DNA of 64,000 nucleotides from Duganella qianjiadongensis (GCF_009857915.1 NZ_WWCM01000020.1:1-64000); one strand, 5' to 3'. Counted from the first letter of the stretch, positions 1 through 9,584 are shown. Notes: generated by a model not told the origin, from the letters alone. A program made the numbers and translations.

Positions 1-124
1 AGATGCCGCAGCGAACTTGGAAGATGGCAGCAAACCAGTTTGCCATTCTGTTTGGGGAACGCTTCACCAACGCGATTAATTAACTACGAACCGCGACCCC
101 GGCACACAAAATTCCTGACAGGTC
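1..124 (+). mobile_element. right end of an IS256-family (mutator) insertion sequence
   Basis: The frame from base 3 to the TAA at 81-83 encodes a C-terminal tail with the W..A.NQFAI.FGERF pattern that ends IS256/mutator transposases. About 15 bases further on, roughly 100-124, is a segment that reads on the other strand like a mutator terminal inverted repeat (core AGGAATTTTGTGTGCC). Directly beyond it a protein-coding frame on the minus strand begins abruptly. The left part of the element lies outside the window, so neither the second inverted repeat nor a target duplication can be checked. The exact end is an estimate. Confidence 0.7.
3..83 (+). CDS. IS256-family transposase, C-terminal fragment (cut by window edge)
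   Basis: Only the last 26 residues are in the window. They contain TWKMAANQFAILFGERF, the conserved C-terminal block of mutator-type DDE transposases, which mobilise their own element by cut or copy and paste. The ATG at base 3 is an internal methionine, not a start. The catalytic DDE residues would be to the left of the window. The tail is followed closely by the element end and a broken acyltransferase gene, which fits an insertion event. Family assignment rests on this short motif alone. Confidence 0.65.
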   Translation: MPQRTWKMAANQFAILFGERFTNAIN

Positions 125-275
125 CTTGGAAGCTGCTGCCATAACTTGTGATCATTGAGTGAAAACAAATTACAAGCACTGCCAAGCCAATGCGCAAGTA
201 GTCGAATCCGCTAGCACGCCCGCCAGTCGCTGTAATTTGCTCATCTATGAGCGGCGCCGAAAGTAAAAACTTCAA
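84..275 (-). pseudogene. acyltransferase family 3 (OafA-like), 5' fragment truncated by IS256-type insertion
   Basis: The minus frame starts with TTG at 275-273, preceded by GGAG at a 6-base spacing, so a TTG start is credible. Residues 20-45 (FDYLRIGLAVLVICFHS) are the first membrane segment of the acyltransferase-3 family, integral membrane enzymes that O-acylate sugars. After about residue 50 the frame enters insertion-sequence DNA (from about base 124 down) and stops at 84. Native coding is therefore about 125-275. Full-length members have about 350 residues with many membrane helices, so this copy is inactive. It lies divergent from the polysaccharide locus and was probably its acyl decoration gene; that role is inference. 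Confidence 0.7.
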
Positions 276-541
276 ATTAAACTCCGTTTACGCAATTTCT
301 GTGGCTAGATGCTGCATCATTGCCGTTGTCAATTAGCTAAAGCCAGCAAGTGAGTATGCCTGAATTTGCGGAGGAGTCAAGATTTGGCGATGAATTGCCG
401 TGGCGCAAGAGCGAAATACCTAGCAGGCGCGATGATTCGCTTTATAATTGCAATAGATGCACATTAAATGGTGTTTGTGCTAACATTGGACGTTTAATGT
501 TAGCTGCTCCTTACATTTTTAGTAATTCTCGCTATTGAGGA
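276..541. other. divergent intergenic region upstream of the exopolysaccharide locus
   Basis: This stretch separates the broken acyltransferase (minus) from xrtB (plus). A small open frame in it (350-538) has no recognisable features and is not called. A perfect TATAAT at 443-448 could be a -10 box for the plus-strand operon, but no convincing -35 sits 16-18 bases upstream. GAGG at 537-540 serves as ribosome binding site for xrtB. No sigma-54 site was seen. Confidence 0.35.
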
Positions 542-1465
542 ATGATGAGCTCGAAAATGCAAAGTTTACCAACCGCAGCTAATATAAATGCACGGTTTCC
601 AAGGCTGTTGGAGTCTCTTCCCATCATTGTGGGCTTGCTAGTTCTGTTTGTACCTACTCTCTATAGTCTATTGACTGGTATCTGGAGTTCGGACGAGCAG
701 GCGCATGGCCCTATTGTGCTCTCCATTGCCGTTTGGCTCATGTACCGGAAATGGGACGAGATGCTTGTAGCAAGTGAAGGCAAGGCCGGGAGCACATGGG
801 GGTGGATTCCTCTGGTGTTTGGCCTGTTGCTTTATATTTTAGGGCGTTCGCAGGAAATTCTTCTGTTCGAGGTCGGCTCCTCGCTGTGGCTTCTCGCTGG
901 CGTTCTGCTATTGTTGCGCGGACCCGCAGCGCTCAAGGCTTACTGGTTCCCGCTGTTTTTCATGCTGTTCATGATTCCGCTGCCTGGGCCGATGGTTGAT
1001 GCGCTCACTTTGCCGATGAAGACAGCAGTTTCCTTCGTGGCGGAGCACGTGCTTTACTGGGTGGGGTATCCGATTGCGCGCACTGGTGTGATGCTGCAAA
1101 TCGGTCAGTATAGCTTGCTGGTGGCGGATGCCTGTGCTGGCCTCCACACTCTGTTCACGCTTGAAGCGTTAGGCCTACTTTACTTAAATATCGTACGGCA
1201 CGACTCCACCTTCCGGAATATTATGCTGGCTTTGCTGATAGTTCCAATCTCGTTCACTGCCAACGTCATTCGTGTGATGGTGCTGACCTTAATTACCTAT
1301 CACTTTGGCGATGCAGCAGGGCAGGGCTTCCTGCATGGGTTCGCAGGTATGGTGCTGTTCGCCAGTGCGTTGATGCTGATTATCGGTGTTGACTCGTTGC
1401 TGCGCTTTGGTGCACCCGATGCAGGGAAGAATGATGGACGCGCTGTCACGGGAGAAACGGCATGA
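542..1465 (+). CDS. xrtB: exosortase B (XrtB/EpsH type)
   Basis: Polytopic inner-membrane cysteine protease/transpeptidase of the exosortase family, thought to cut PEP-CTERM sorting signals and attach proteins to an exopolysaccharide or lipid acceptor. The 307-residue protein has about eight hydrophobic helices. The catalytic triad is visible: Cys198 in [10 protein letters not shown], Arg244 in NVIRVMVL and His265 in FLHGFAG. GAGG lies 5 bases before the second ATG (545), so that start is as likely as 542. The stop overlaps epsI by 4 bases (ATGA), indicating translational coupling. The epsI, epsL and epsD-G neighbours place it in the XrtB class rather than XrtA. Substrates in the window are the PEP-CTERM proteins at 29332 and 41438. 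Confidence 0.9.
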   Translation: MMSSKMQSLPTAANINARFPRLLESLPIIVGLLVLFVPTLYSLLTGIWSSDEQAHGPIVLSIAVWLMYRKWDEMLVASEGKAGSTWGWIPLVFGLLLYILGRSQEILLFEVGSSLWLLAGVLLLLRGPAALKAYWFPLFFMLFMIPLPGPMVDALTLPMKTAVSFVAEHVLYWVGYPIARTGVMLQIGQYSLLVADACAGLHTLFTLEALGLLYLNIVRHDSTFRNIMLALLIVPISFTANVIRVMVLTLITYHFGDAAGQGFLHGFAGMVLFASALMLIIGVDSLLRFGAPDAGKNDGRAVTGETA

Positions 1466-2154
1466 AACAGTTTATGCGCTTGTCGCTGGCTATTGCGACG
1501 ATGATGGTATTGGCCGCCTGTGCGACCGCCTATTTAACGCCAACCAAGCGCCTCACCGCCAAAGAGGATGCAATTGACCTGGAGGCGGCGGTGCCTAAGC
1601 AATTTGGTGGCTGGACCATGGAAACTGGCGGAGTACCCTTTGTTCCCTCTGAGGATACCAAGGAGTTGATTGCGCGAATTTATGATCAGACACTGAACCG
1701 AACATATGTTAATTCGGCAGGTGAGCGCATCATGCTGTCGATCGCGTATGGCGGAAGTCAAACACGGCAATTGCGTGCCCACCGTCAGGAGGTTTGTTAC
1801 ACCGCGCAAGGTTTTCAAATTTCCCAATTGGAACAAGCTAACTTGCAAATCGGAAACTCTACAATCCGCGGTACCCGTATGCTAGCCCGTCAGGGCGATG
1901 TTCGCGTTGAGCCCGTCACTTACTGGTTCACCATGGGGGATACAGTGGTTCAGAGCTATGTGGATCGTCAGATAGCCCAGCTGAAGTATGCGATGTCGGG
2001 CGTGATCCCAGATGGTTACCTCTACCGCGTTTCGTCTTTATCATCCAACTCTGCGCAGGCTTATGCTAAACAGGCTGCGTTTTCCACGGAGCTGCTGAGC
2101 CAGGTTGATCCGCGTTTGGCGCAGCGCTTGCTTGGTGGTGCAAGTAAACGATAA
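1462..2154 (+). CDS. epsI: EpsI family protein (exosortase partner)
   Basis: A 230-residue exported protein of the EpsI family that always accompanies or is fused to exosortases; its precise biochemical role is unknown. The N-terminus has an Arg/Lys-poor signal segment (residues 5-25) with a LAAC box at about residues 17-20, so it may be a lipoprotein or a signal-anchored periplasmic protein. The family hallmark [12 protein letters not shown] is present near residue 113, with its conserved cysteine. The start codon overlaps xrtB by four bases. Absence of a helix after residue 30 suggests a soluble periplasmic domain that works next to the exosortase. Confidence 0.87.
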   Translation: MKQFMRLSLAIATMMVLAACATAYLTPTKRLTAKEDAIDLEAAVPKQFGGWTMETGGVPFVPSEDTKELIARIYDQTLNRTYVNSAGERIMLSIAYGGSQTRQLRAHRQEVCYTAQGFQISQLEQANLQIGNSTIRGTRMLARQGDVRVEPVTYWFTMGDTVVQSYVDRQIAQLKYAMSGVIPDGYLYRVSSLSSNSAQAYAKQAAFSTELLSQVDPRLAQRLLGGASKR

Positions 2155-2198
2155 TAGCCTCTACATCCATTTTCTAAATTTCAGGAATCGCTTCGTTC

Positions 2199-3689
2199 AT
2201 GACAGGCACAAAGCACATACTTTTTATTGCAGGATTTCTGCTATTTGCCATCTTGCTAGGCATGCTTGTTGGTTTGGGCGCCGGGATTCCGTTAATCGCA
2301 ATCATAGTGCTGATATGCGGATTGATTGCGACGATGGTGGACTATCGCGTTGGTGTAATTCTGGTTGTTGTGATGATGCCGCTTGCCGCGACGGTGCTGA
2401 TGCCGCGGCAAATGTTAGGCATCCCCGGTTTTACGCCATTAAATATTGTATTGGCAGGCACCCTGGGGGCTGCAGTACTGGCGGGCGTAGTAGGCCGCAA
2501 GTGGTTGGCGCCAGTTCCGTGGCGCCTGTTTGCCCCTATTATTATCCTGTTGACGTCGGGCGCCCTAATCGGCATGGGGAAAGTGCATAACATAGCGGCG
2601 CATTATTATCTCAATACACCGACGCTATATACGACGGCCAGTGCCTATCTGGTCGCAGAATTGATTAAGCCTTTACTTATACTTGTGGCGGTTTGGCTGC
2701 TGTGTGCTGCTGTTGCGCAAAGTGAAAAACCTCAACGCTGGGTGGCTCTGGTAGGGGTTTCCATTGTCATGTTGCCGATTCTGGTGTTTTTGGTAGCTGC
2801 TCTGTCGGGTCTAAGCCTACGTGAGATGGCATCGCCGGCCGCGCGTACATTTTTGAACGCGACAGGCTTACATGCGAACGAACTGGCGGTGGAGTTGTTG
2901 CCAGCATATGCTGCCGCCCTTTTTATGTTCCCGTCATATCGTAGTTTGAATGCCAAGACATGGGGCGTTGCGGTGATGGGGGCCACGGTACTGGCCTTAG
3001 TACTGACGTTCTCCCGGGCGGCGTTCTTGGGTGTGATTTTAGTCACCTTTGCATTCTTCTTCTTGCGTGGTAGCTACCGTTATATTTTTGCGGGAGTGCT
3101 GGTATTTGCAGTGGTGGCAGCGTTCTTGCCAGATTCCATAGTTGAGCGAGCAACCACCGGTATCGGGCAAAAAGGAACGATAGGCGCCCATAATGATCCG
3201 CTGACGGCAGGCAGGGTACGTGGTATCTGGTTGCCTCTGTTGCCCGATGTGGCAAAGCATCCAATATTGGGTGACGGTACCAGTTCTATTCTTTGGTCTA
3301 CGCCGGCGCGCCAGGGCTTAATTGTGGAAGGGCATCCGCATAATGCCTATCTGCGTCTGGTCAAAGACCATGGGATAATTGGTATTCCAATTATTGGCTA
3401 CTTCTTGCTGCAGGTTTGGCGCTTGTTCAGGCGATTGGCGCGCGATGAAGAGCAGTCGCCGCTGGTGAGGGCGTATTTCAACGGAATGTCTGTCGCGTTG
3501 CTTGTGTTTTTTGTGCAATGCATGTCTGGGACGCGTCTGATTTTCGAATTACTGCACGTATTTTATTGGCTTGCCATAGCCATAGGCTTGGGACTGGAAG
3601 CGCGTAAGCTGCGGCTGAGTCAACAGAGTGAGCGAGAGGTGGCGCCGCACTGGAATTCTTTTAGTGGCGCTACTCGTGCGGTGCGCTAA
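2199..3689 (+). CDS. Wzy/O-antigen-ligase-like polysaccharide polymerase
   Basis: A 496-residue membrane protein with about twelve hydrophobic segments and a large periplasmic loop containing GHPHNAYLRLVKDHG (about residues 378-392), the His-rich block of the Wzy_C/O-antigen ligase family. Such proteins join undecaprenyl-linked repeat units in the periplasm. In this locus it is the only polymerase candidate, so it probably polymerises the exopolysaccharide. It follows epsI by 44 bases. A purine-rich AGGAAT lies 10-12 bases before the ATG. A ligase rather than polymerase role cannot be excluded from sequence alone. Confidence 0.8.
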   Translation: MTGTKHILFIAGFLLFAILLGMLVGLGAGIPLIAIIVLICGLIATMVDYRVGVILVVVMMPLAATVLMPRQMLGIPGFTPLNIVLAGTLGAAVLAGVVGRKWLAPVPWRLFAPIIILLTSGALIGMGKVHNIAAHYYLNTPTLYTTASAYLVAELIKPLLILVAVWLLCAAVAQSEKPQRWVALVGVSIVMLPILVFLVAALSGLSLREMASPAARTFLNATGLHANELAVELLPAYAAALFMFPSYRSLNAKTWGVAVMGATVLALVLTFSRAAFLGVILVTFAFFFLRGSYRYIFAGVLVFAVVAAFLPDSIVERATTGIGQKGTIGAHNDPLTAGRVRGIWLPLLPDVAKHPILGDGTSSILWSTPARQGLIVEGHPHNAYLRLVKDHGIIGIPIIGYFLLQVWRLFRRLARDEEQSPLVRAYFNGMSVALLVFFVQCMSGTRLIFELLHVFYWLAIAIGLGLEARKLRLSQQSEREVAPHWNSFSGATRAVR

Positions 3690-3755
3690 TCGGTAGTTGT
3701 TGATTTTTAGTCTCGGTTTAAAAATTTTCGCGCAATTTTATAAGAAGAAAATCGC

Positions 3756-5204
3756 ATGCCGATGGAAGATATTATTCACCCATTCTTGAAGCACTATACG
3801 GCCGCGCCGCAGTGGATCAAGACTACAGTGGGTGGCATTTATTCGCACATACCAACCAGTTTTCGATACGGCGTCAGGTACGAGAAATTTCTTGCGGAAA
3901 TACACGGCTGCCGCGATCCGGTCTGGATGGCCAAGCGAGCTGACGAGAAGCTAATGCAGACCTTGCGCTGGGCCGCCGAGACGGTTCCAGCCTACCGGCC
4001 TATGCTGGCAGAATTAGGGCGTGACCGCTCTCCTGACGAGCTCCTGGCTGTTTTTCCATTGCTGGAAAAGGCCAGCCTGAAGAGCTCGATAGAAAGCTAT
4101 CTCTCAAACGCCAAGGCACCGAGGCATCGCTTGGCGGCCCATACAGGTGGCTCAACTTCGATCCCGATGCGCCTGTATCTGGAAAAATATGTATCGCGAT
4201 CCAAGGATTTTGCCTATAACGGTACGTTTGACACGGTTGCCGGCATAGGTCCGCAAGATCGTATTCTGGCCCTGCGCGGACGCACTGTGCCCGGCGCAGA
4301 CCGGCCGGGCGGTCCAATCTGGATGTATGATCCCATCAAGCGCTATCTGCACCTGAGTTCTGATCATCTTGAGCCGCAGCATATGTCGCGCTACATCTCA
4401 GCTGCGCGCGAATGGAAGCCAACTTTCATTCATGCATTTCCGTCAGCCCTGGTGCCTTTCGCCAAGTGGCTGGAAGCCAACCCGGCGCCGGATATCACCG
4501 AGCGCATCCGCTGCGTCCAGCTGTTCTCCGAGAACGTGTATGACTATCAGATCGAGTTGATCCGGCGGGTGTTTAACTGTCCCGTTCTGCTGGATTACGG
4601 CCATACCGAAAGGGCACTGAAAGCCATTTCCTTGCCGGAAGATGGACGCTACTTTTTCTGGCCTCTTTATGGCAAGCTCGAGTTGATCGGATTTGATGGA
4701 AAGCCTGTCACCCGCCCGGGTGAACTCGGTGAAATCGTGGGGACCGGGTTTGACAACCGCGTTATGCCCTTGATCCGCTATCGCACGGGCGATCTGGCCA
4801 TGTGGAGCGGAGAGCCGAACACCATCAGGCCGGGTTTTCCTGTCGTCGATCGCATCGAAGGACGCTTGCAGGAGTTCTTGGTCTGCAAGGAGCAGCGCTT
4901 GGTGTCCATCTGCACCATTGGTGCCGCGCATTTCGAGCAATTGGCCGATGCCGATCGGATGCAATTCGAGCAGAGTGAGCCAGGGCACGCCCTGCTAAAA
5001 GTTTTGTCGACGACCGAGCTCAGCGAATCGGCGCGCGCACAGCTGTCGGCCGGCATACGGGCGAAAACCCAGGGTGGGCTGGAGGTGGAGATAGTGCGTG
5101 TAGACGAGATTGCTAGAACCTCGACCGGCAAGCACAAGTTGCTGGTTCAAAATCTGGACATTAGCAGCTATCTCGGCGCTTCCCATATTCAGGGGGAGGA
5201 ATGA
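3756..5204 (+). CDS. CapK/PaaK-like adenylate-forming enzyme (phenylacetate-CoA ligase family)
   Basis: A 482-residue cytoplasmic protein of the CapK branch of the phenylacetate-CoA ligase superfamily, often found in capsule and exopolysaccharide loci with undefined substrate. Visible motifs: HTGGSTSIPM (about 129-138, the nucleotide-binding P-loop-like segment), RYRTGDLAMW (about 340-349, the ribose-binding Asp) and RTSTGKHKLL near the C-terminus with the catalytic Lys. It probably activates a carboxylic acid as acyl-AMP, and perhaps acyl-CoA, for decorating the polysaccharide. The stop overlaps the next gene by 4 bases. With the flanking acyltransferase broken, its donor may no longer have a membrane partner here. 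Confidence 0.8.
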   Translation: MPMEDIIHPFLKHYTAAPQWIKTTVGGIYSHIPTSFRYGVRYEKFLAEIHGCRDPVWMAKRADEKLMQTLRWAAETVPAYRPMLAELGRDRSPDELLAVFPLLEKASLKSSIESYLSNAKAPRHRLAAHTGGSTSIPMRLYLEKYVSRSKDFAYNGTFDTVAGIGPQDRILALRGRTVPGADRPGGPIWMYDPIKRYLHLSSDHLEPQHMSRYISAAREWKPTFIHAFPSALVPFAKWLEANPAPDITERIRCVQLFSENVYDYQIELIRRVFNCPVLLDYGHTERALKAISLPEDGRYFFWPLYGKLELIGFDGKPVTRPGELGEIVGTGFDNRVMPLIRYRTGDLAMWSGEPNTIRPGFPVVDRIEGRLQEFLVCKEQRLVSICTIGAAHFEQLADADRMQFEQSEPGHALLKVLSTTELSESARAQLSAGIRAKTQGGLEVEIVRVDEIARTSTGKHKLLVQNLDISSYLGASHIQGEE

Positions 5205-6253
5205 AGCGGGTAATCATGATAGGTCCTTCGCCTAGCGCAAAAGGCGGGATCGCAACGGTAATAGGGACTTTATTGCGGGTCGGTTATGAACGCGATGGGC
5301 ACTGCCGTTTTATTCAGACCCATATCAGTGCCGGCTTAGTGCGCAAGGCCTGGGTGGCTCTCTGGGCATTGCTGCGCGTTACATGTTTGATGGCTACTGG
5401 CCAGGTCGCACTGCTGCATGCACATGTGGCGTCCGAGGCCAGTTTCTGGCGTAAAGCTATCTTTATACGTGTGGCGCAGTTTTTTGGATGCCCGGTAATT
5501 TTCCATTTGCATAGCGGAGAATTCAGAGTCTTTCTTGAACAACGCATGAGTCCTGGGCAGCGCAAATTCGCGGTCGCCCTGATGCGTCGGGTTGATTATG
5601 CGCTGGTATTAAGTGATGACGCGGCTCAGTTGCTGAGCGGGATAGGTGTACGAAATATTGAGCTTCTCCCTAATCCGATTGAGATAAACCGGGTCAGTCC
5701 GGCTCGCCAGACGAGTAGTGAAATTCTTTTCCTGGGAAGGCTGGATAATAAGAAGGGCGTTTATGATCTATTGCGAGCGTTTAAATATGTGCGTGATCAA
5801 GTACCAGAGGCGCGGCTGATTCTGGGCGGCGAGGGTGAAGTTGCTCAGGTGCGTGAATTGGCGACGGCGCTAGGTATACTGAATGCGGTAGAGTTGCCAG
5901 GCTGGGTCAACGAAGCTCAGCGATCAGTTCTGCTGGCACGAGCTGCAGTGTTCGTCTTGCCATCGCATTTTGAACAAATGCCCATGACGGTGTTAGAAGC
6001 CATGGTGGCTGGGGTGCCAGTAGTGGCGACCCGGGTTGGCGGTGTGCCGTGCATGCTGGAGAATGGAGCATGCGGAAAACTTGTCGATGTTGCCGATCTG
6101 GATGCTCTGGCCAGTGCCATTACCGGACTTCTGGTCGACAGACCTGCTGCGCAGGCGATGGCTGAGCGTGCGCACCAACGGGTGCTGAAAGAGTATGAGG
6201 CAGGTGTTGTACTTTCTCGGCTGCAAGAGCGATATGCGGCATTGGCCCAGTAG
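5201..6253 (+). CDS. GT4-family glycosyltransferase
   Basis: A 350-residue GT-B fold enzyme that transfers a sugar from a nucleotide donor, retaining configuration, onto the growing lipid-linked repeat unit at the cytoplasmic membrane face. The N-terminal half has the glycine-rich PSPSAKGGIATVIGTLL loop. The C-terminal half has FLGRLDNKKGVYDLL, then the GT4 E(x7)E-type region SHFEQMPMTVLEAMVAGVPV (about residues 261-280). ATG overlaps the CapK-like gene (ATGA). It is the only classical glycosyltransferase in the visible locus besides EpsB and the WecG/TagA protein. Donor and acceptor cannot be read from sequence. Confidence 0.87.
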   Translation: MKRVIMIGPSPSAKGGIATVIGTLLRVGYERDGHCRFIQTHISAGLVRKAWVALWALLRVTCLMATGQVALLHAHVASEASFWRKAIFIRVAQFFGCPVIFHLHSGEFRVFLEQRMSPGQRKFAVALMRRVDYALVLSDDAAQLLSGIGVRNIELLPNPIEINRVSPARQTSSEILFLGRLDNKKGVYDLLRAFKYVRDQVPEARLILGGEGEVAQVRELATALGILNAVELPGWVNEAQRSVLLARAAVFVLPSHFEQMPMTVLEAMVAGVPVVATRVGGVPCMLENGACGKLVDVADLDALASAITGLLVDRPAAQAMAERAHQRVLKEYEAGVVLSRLQERYAALAQ

Positions 6254-6392
6254 GGTTTTTTTGTTGGTTGATGTTGCCTATATTGCCATGTTAGGTCTGC
6301 ATGGTGTACAGTGTGGCGGCTTTGGCTTTTAATGTTGCGGTGCATCATGGGCGGATGCCTGGCACTTTTTAATTGGCGGAACTTTCGATCTT

Positions 6393-7502
6393 ATGACCAA
6401 GCCTTTGATTTACCTGGTTGCCGGCGCACGGCCCAATTTCATGAAAATTGCGCCTATCGTACGCGCATTTCAGGCGCATGGCGGGCTGGAATTTAAAATT
6501 ATCCACACCGGTCAGCATTACGATCACGACATGAACGATGTATTTTTCCAGGAGTTGGGCATACCCGCTCCCGACTTGTTTATGGCCGCTGGTGGTGGAG
6601 GTCATGCTCAGCAGACGGGCAAGATTATGCTGGCGTTCGAAGAACTGTGTCAGCAGCAGCGGCCTAGTGCTGTACTGGTGGTTGGCGACGTCAATTCAAC
6701 GCTGGCTTGTTCAATTGTTGCCAAGAAATTGCAGATTCCAGTTGCCCACGTCGAGGCCGGACTACGTAGCGGCGACATGGCGATGCCGGAAGAAATCAAC
6801 CGTCTGGTCACTGACAGTATTACTGATTGGTTCTTCGTTACTGAACCCAGCGGCATGGAACATCTGGCACGCGAAGGTAAGCCGGCGTCGGCCGTGCATT
6901 ATGTAGGCCACGTAATGGTCGACAATGTGCTGTATCAGGCGGAAAAGCTTGCTCGCTCGGGCGGTGCGGCGCTCGATCCTAACGGTTTCAAAGCGTCGCA
7001 GGCCGGTGCACGGTATGGCGTGCTGACCTTGCATCGCCCAAGCAACGTGGATGATCCTGTAACGATGGCACGAATTGCCAGCGGCTTGCGAGAAATTGCA
7101 GCGGAATTGCCGTTGATTTTCCCCGTGCATCCGCGTACCCGCGCCAACCTCGACAAGTTTGGTATCGATTTGGGGCCTAACGTCATGCTGGTTGGGCCGC
7201 AAGGTTATATGGCCTTTTTGAACCTGTGGAAAGACGCCGCGGTGGTGCTTACCGACAGCGGTGGCCTGCAGGAAGAAACCACGGCTCTGGGGGTGCCTTG
7301 CGTGACCATACGCGAGAATACTGAGCGTCCGGTAACGGTCGATGAAGGTTCGAATGTGCTGGTCGGCACAGACCCGCAGCAAATGGTGGCACAGGTCCAG
7401 TTAATTCTCAGTGGTCAGGGCAAGCAGGGGCGCCGTCCCGCCCTTTGGGATGGCAAAGCCGCCGAACGTATCGTCACCGTGCTGGCAGAGGTGTTGGCAT
7501 GA
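6393..7502 (+). CDS. wecB: UDP-N-acetylglucosamine 2-epimerase (non-hydrolysing)
   Basis: A 369-residue cytosolic enzyme converting UDP-GlcNAc to UDP-ManNAc. It shows the family N-terminal GARPNFMKIAPI, HVEAGLRSGDMAMPEEINR (about residues 119-137) and the UDP-binding LTDSGGLQEE near residue 285. The length is typical of WecB. A 139-base gap separates it from the glycosyltransferase gene. Its stop overlaps the following WecG/TagA gene by 4 bases, so UDP-ManNAc supply is coupled to the likely ManNAc or ManNAcA transferase. Confidence 0.93.
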   Translation: MTKPLIYLVAGARPNFMKIAPIVRAFQAHGGLEFKIIHTGQHYDHDMNDVFFQELGIPAPDLFMAAGGGGHAQQTGKIMLAFEELCQQQRPSAVLVVGDVNSTLACSIVAKKLQIPVAHVEAGLRSGDMAMPEEINRLVTDSITDWFFVTEPSGMEHLAREGKPASAVHYVGHVMVDNVLYQAEKLARSGGAALDPNGFKASQAGARYGVLTLHRPSNVDDPVTMARIASGLREIAAELPLIFPVHPRTRANLDKFGIDLGPNVMLVGPQGYMAFLNLWKDAAVVLTDSGGLQEETTALGVPCVTIRENTERPVTVDEGSNVLVGTDPQQMVAQVQLILSGQGKQGRRPALWDGKAAERIVTVLAEVLA

Positions 7503-8254
7503 GCGATGCAGTGAACGATTCGGGCCGTATTACCATGATGGGCTGTCAGATGGATAATCTGACGATGGAAGAAACTTTGCAACGCGTCGAGAGTTTTATC
7601 GCCAGCGGCAAACCCCACCAGCACGTGGTGGTCAATGTTGATAAGCTGGTGAAAGCCGATCGCGATTCTGAGCTGCGCCGCATCATTAATGAATGCGCGC
7701 TGATCAACGTTGATGGCATGCCGGTCGTGTGGGCTTCGCGCCTGTTGGGCAAACCGATCAAGGAGCGCGTGGCCGGAGTAGACCTGTTTGACTCCTTGAT
7801 GGGACGTGCGGCCGAGCGTCAGTGGCGCGTCTATTTGCTTGGGGCGCGCGAAGAAGTGGTGTCCGGTGTCAAATCAGTTTACGAGCAGCGCTACCCGAAT
7901 CTGATTGTGGCCGGCTATCGCAATGGCTACTGGAAGCCGGAAGAAGAAGCGGGGGTGGTGGAGGCGATCAGCGCGGCACGTGCTGATTTGCTGTTCGTCG
8001 CGATTAGCTCGCCCAAGAAGGAGCATTTCTTGGGGCGGTATCAGGAACAGATGAAAATTCCGTTTGCAATGGGCGTTGGCGGCACGTTCGACGTCGTGGT
8101 AGGACGGGTTCAGCGGGCTCCCCTATGGATGCAGCGCAATGGTCTCGAATGGTTTTACCGTTTCCTGCAAGAGCCGCGCCGCATGTTCCGGCGTTATTTT
8201 ATTGATGATATGGCGTTTATCGGTCTTTTCCTCAAGGAATGGATACGCCGCTAG
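7499..8254 (+). CDS. WecG/TagA/CpsF family glycosyltransferase
   Basis: A GT26 enzyme of 251 residues. The ATG at 7499 overlaps the wecB stop (ATGA), which is why this start is preferred over one further upstream in the same frame. Motifs: NVDKLVKADRD (about 45-55), INVDGMPVVWASRLLG (about 69-84) and LLGAREEVVSGV. Family members transfer N-acetylmannosamine or its uronic acid from UDP to undecaprenyl-PP-GlcNAc on the cytoplasmic face. Coupling to wecB supports ManNAc as donor. A ManNAc uronate dehydrogenase is not separately present, since the dehydrogenase that follows is TviB-like. Confidence 0.88.
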   Translation: MSDAVNDSGRITMMGCQMDNLTMEETLQRVESFIASGKPHQHVVVNVDKLVKADRDSELRRIINECALINVDGMPVVWASRLLGKPIKERVAGVDLFDSLMGRAAERQWRVYLLGAREEVVSGVKSVYEQRYPNLIVAGYRNGYWKPEEEAGVVEAISAARADLLFVAISSPKKEHFLGRYQEQMKIPFAMGVGGTFDVVVGRVQRAPLWMQRNGLEWFYRFLQEPRRMFRRYFIDDMAFIGLFLKEWIRR

Positions 8255-8290
8255 CAGTTCCACGTTTATTTTTCTGGTGAAGGATTTTTT

Positions 8291-9571
8291 ATGACTATTA
8301 TCGCTGTTATCGGACTGGGCTATGTGGGCCTGCCTCTGGTGGTCGAATTTGGTAAGCATTCCCGTACCATTGGTTTTGACATCGCACAAAACAAAGTAGA
8401 TGCATGCCTGCGCGGTACCGACCCCTCGCGTGAACTGACCGACGAGGAAATGGCTGCATCGAAATTTGCCGAATACACTTCGGATCCTGCCAAGCTGGGC
8501 GAGGCAGATATCATTATCGTCGCCGTTCCTACCCCGGTCGATGATGCTCGCCAACCAGACTTTACGCCACTCATCGGTGCGTCGCGCAGTGCTGGGCGCA
8601 ATATGAAATCGGGCGCCATTGTGGTGTATGAGTCGACCGTTTATCCAGGCGCCACGGAAGAGATCTGCATTCCTGTTCTGGAAAAAGAATCGGGTAAAAC
8701 CTGGAAGAAGGACTTCTTCGTAGGCTATTCGCCAGAACGTATCAATCCGGGCGATCGTGAGCACACGCTGACCAAGATTCTGAAGATTGTTTCTGGTGAC
8801 ACGCCAGAAACTCTGGAAGCTGTGGCCAAGATGTATGAGAGCATCGTTATTCCTGGCGTGCATCGTGCTTCGTCGATCAAAGCTGCTGAAGCAGCCAAGG
8901 TGATCGAAAACACCCAGCGCGATCTGAATATTGCGCTGATGAACGAACTGGCCATTATTTTCGACAAGCTCGATATTGATACCAGCGAAGTACTCAAGGC
9001 TGCGGGCACCAAGTGGAACTTCCTCAAGTTCAGCCCAGGCTTGGTGGGCGGCCACTGCATCGGCGTAGACCCTTACTACCTGACCCATAAAGCGGAAAAA
9101 ATTGGTTACAACCCACAGGTGATTCTGGCTGGCCGCCGTATTAATGATGGTATGGCTAAGTACATTGCCGAGCAGACTATCAAGAACATGATTGCGGCCG
9201 GTAGTTACATCAAGGGTGCCCGCGTAAACGTACTGGGTCTAACCTTTAAAGAGAACTGCGGCGACCTGCGTAATTCCAAGGTAGCCGATGTGATTACCGA
9301 ATTGAAGAGCTACGGGGTGGAAGTGTTTGTGCACGATCCGCACGCTGAGGCTGAAGGTGCTGAGCACGAGTACGGCGTACAGTTGACCAGTTGGAATGAT
9401 CTGCCGCGTGCCGACGCGATTGTAGCGGCGGTATCGCATAAGGAATTCGTCGCCATGGCAGCAGAGGACTTCGCTGCGAAGCTGGTCAAGGGCGGCTGTT
9501 TCATCGACGTAAAAGCTTGTTTCAACCAGGTAGCACTGGAGCAGGCCGGTTTGCGCGTCTGGCGTCTGTAA
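8291..9571 (+). CDS. tviB: UDP-GlcNAc C-6 dehydrogenase (TviB/WbpO-like nucleotide sugar dehydrogenase)
   Basis: A 426-residue NAD-dependent dehydrogenase that oxidises C6 of a UDP-HexNAc to the uronic acid. The Rossmann motif is [14 protein letters not shown] (residues 7-20). [12 protein letters not shown] and [10 protein letters not shown] are conserved, and [12 protein letters not shown] (about 256-267) carries the catalytic cysteine. The N-terminal and VYESTVYPG regions follow the Vi-antigen TviB/WbpO branch more closely than WecC. The epimerase TviC follows within 13 bases, so UDP-GlcNAcA and then UDP-GalNAcA is the expected route. UDP-ManNAc oxidation using the WecB product is a second possibility. 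AGGA lies 5 bases upstream of the ATG. Confidence 0.88.
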   Translation: MTIIAVIGLGYVGLPLVVEFGKHSRTIGFDIAQNKVDACLRGTDPSRELTDEEMAASKFAEYTSDPAKLGEADIIIVAVPTPVDDARQPDFTPLIGASRSAGRNMKSGAIVVYESTVYPGATEEICIPVLEKESGKTWKKDFFVGYSPERINPGDREHTLTKILKIVSGDTPETLEAVAKMYESIVIPGVHRASSIKAAEAAKVIENTQRDLNIALMNELAIIFDKLDIDTSEVLKAAGTKWNFLKFSPGLVGGHCIGVDPYYLTHKAEKIGYNPQVILAGRRINDGMAKYIAEQTIKNMIAAGSYIKGARVNVLGLTFKENCGDLRNSKVADVITELKSYGVEVFVHDPHAEAEGAEHEYGVQLTSWNDLPRADAIVAAVSHKEFVAMAAEDFAAKLVKGGCFIDVKACFNQVALEQAGLRVWRL

Positions 9572-9584
9572 GATAGGGATGGAC

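Noticed and set aside
350-538. 62-residue frame upstream of xrtB
   Set aside because: No hydrophobic or domain signature and no ribosome site at its start; it spans the presumed promoter region.
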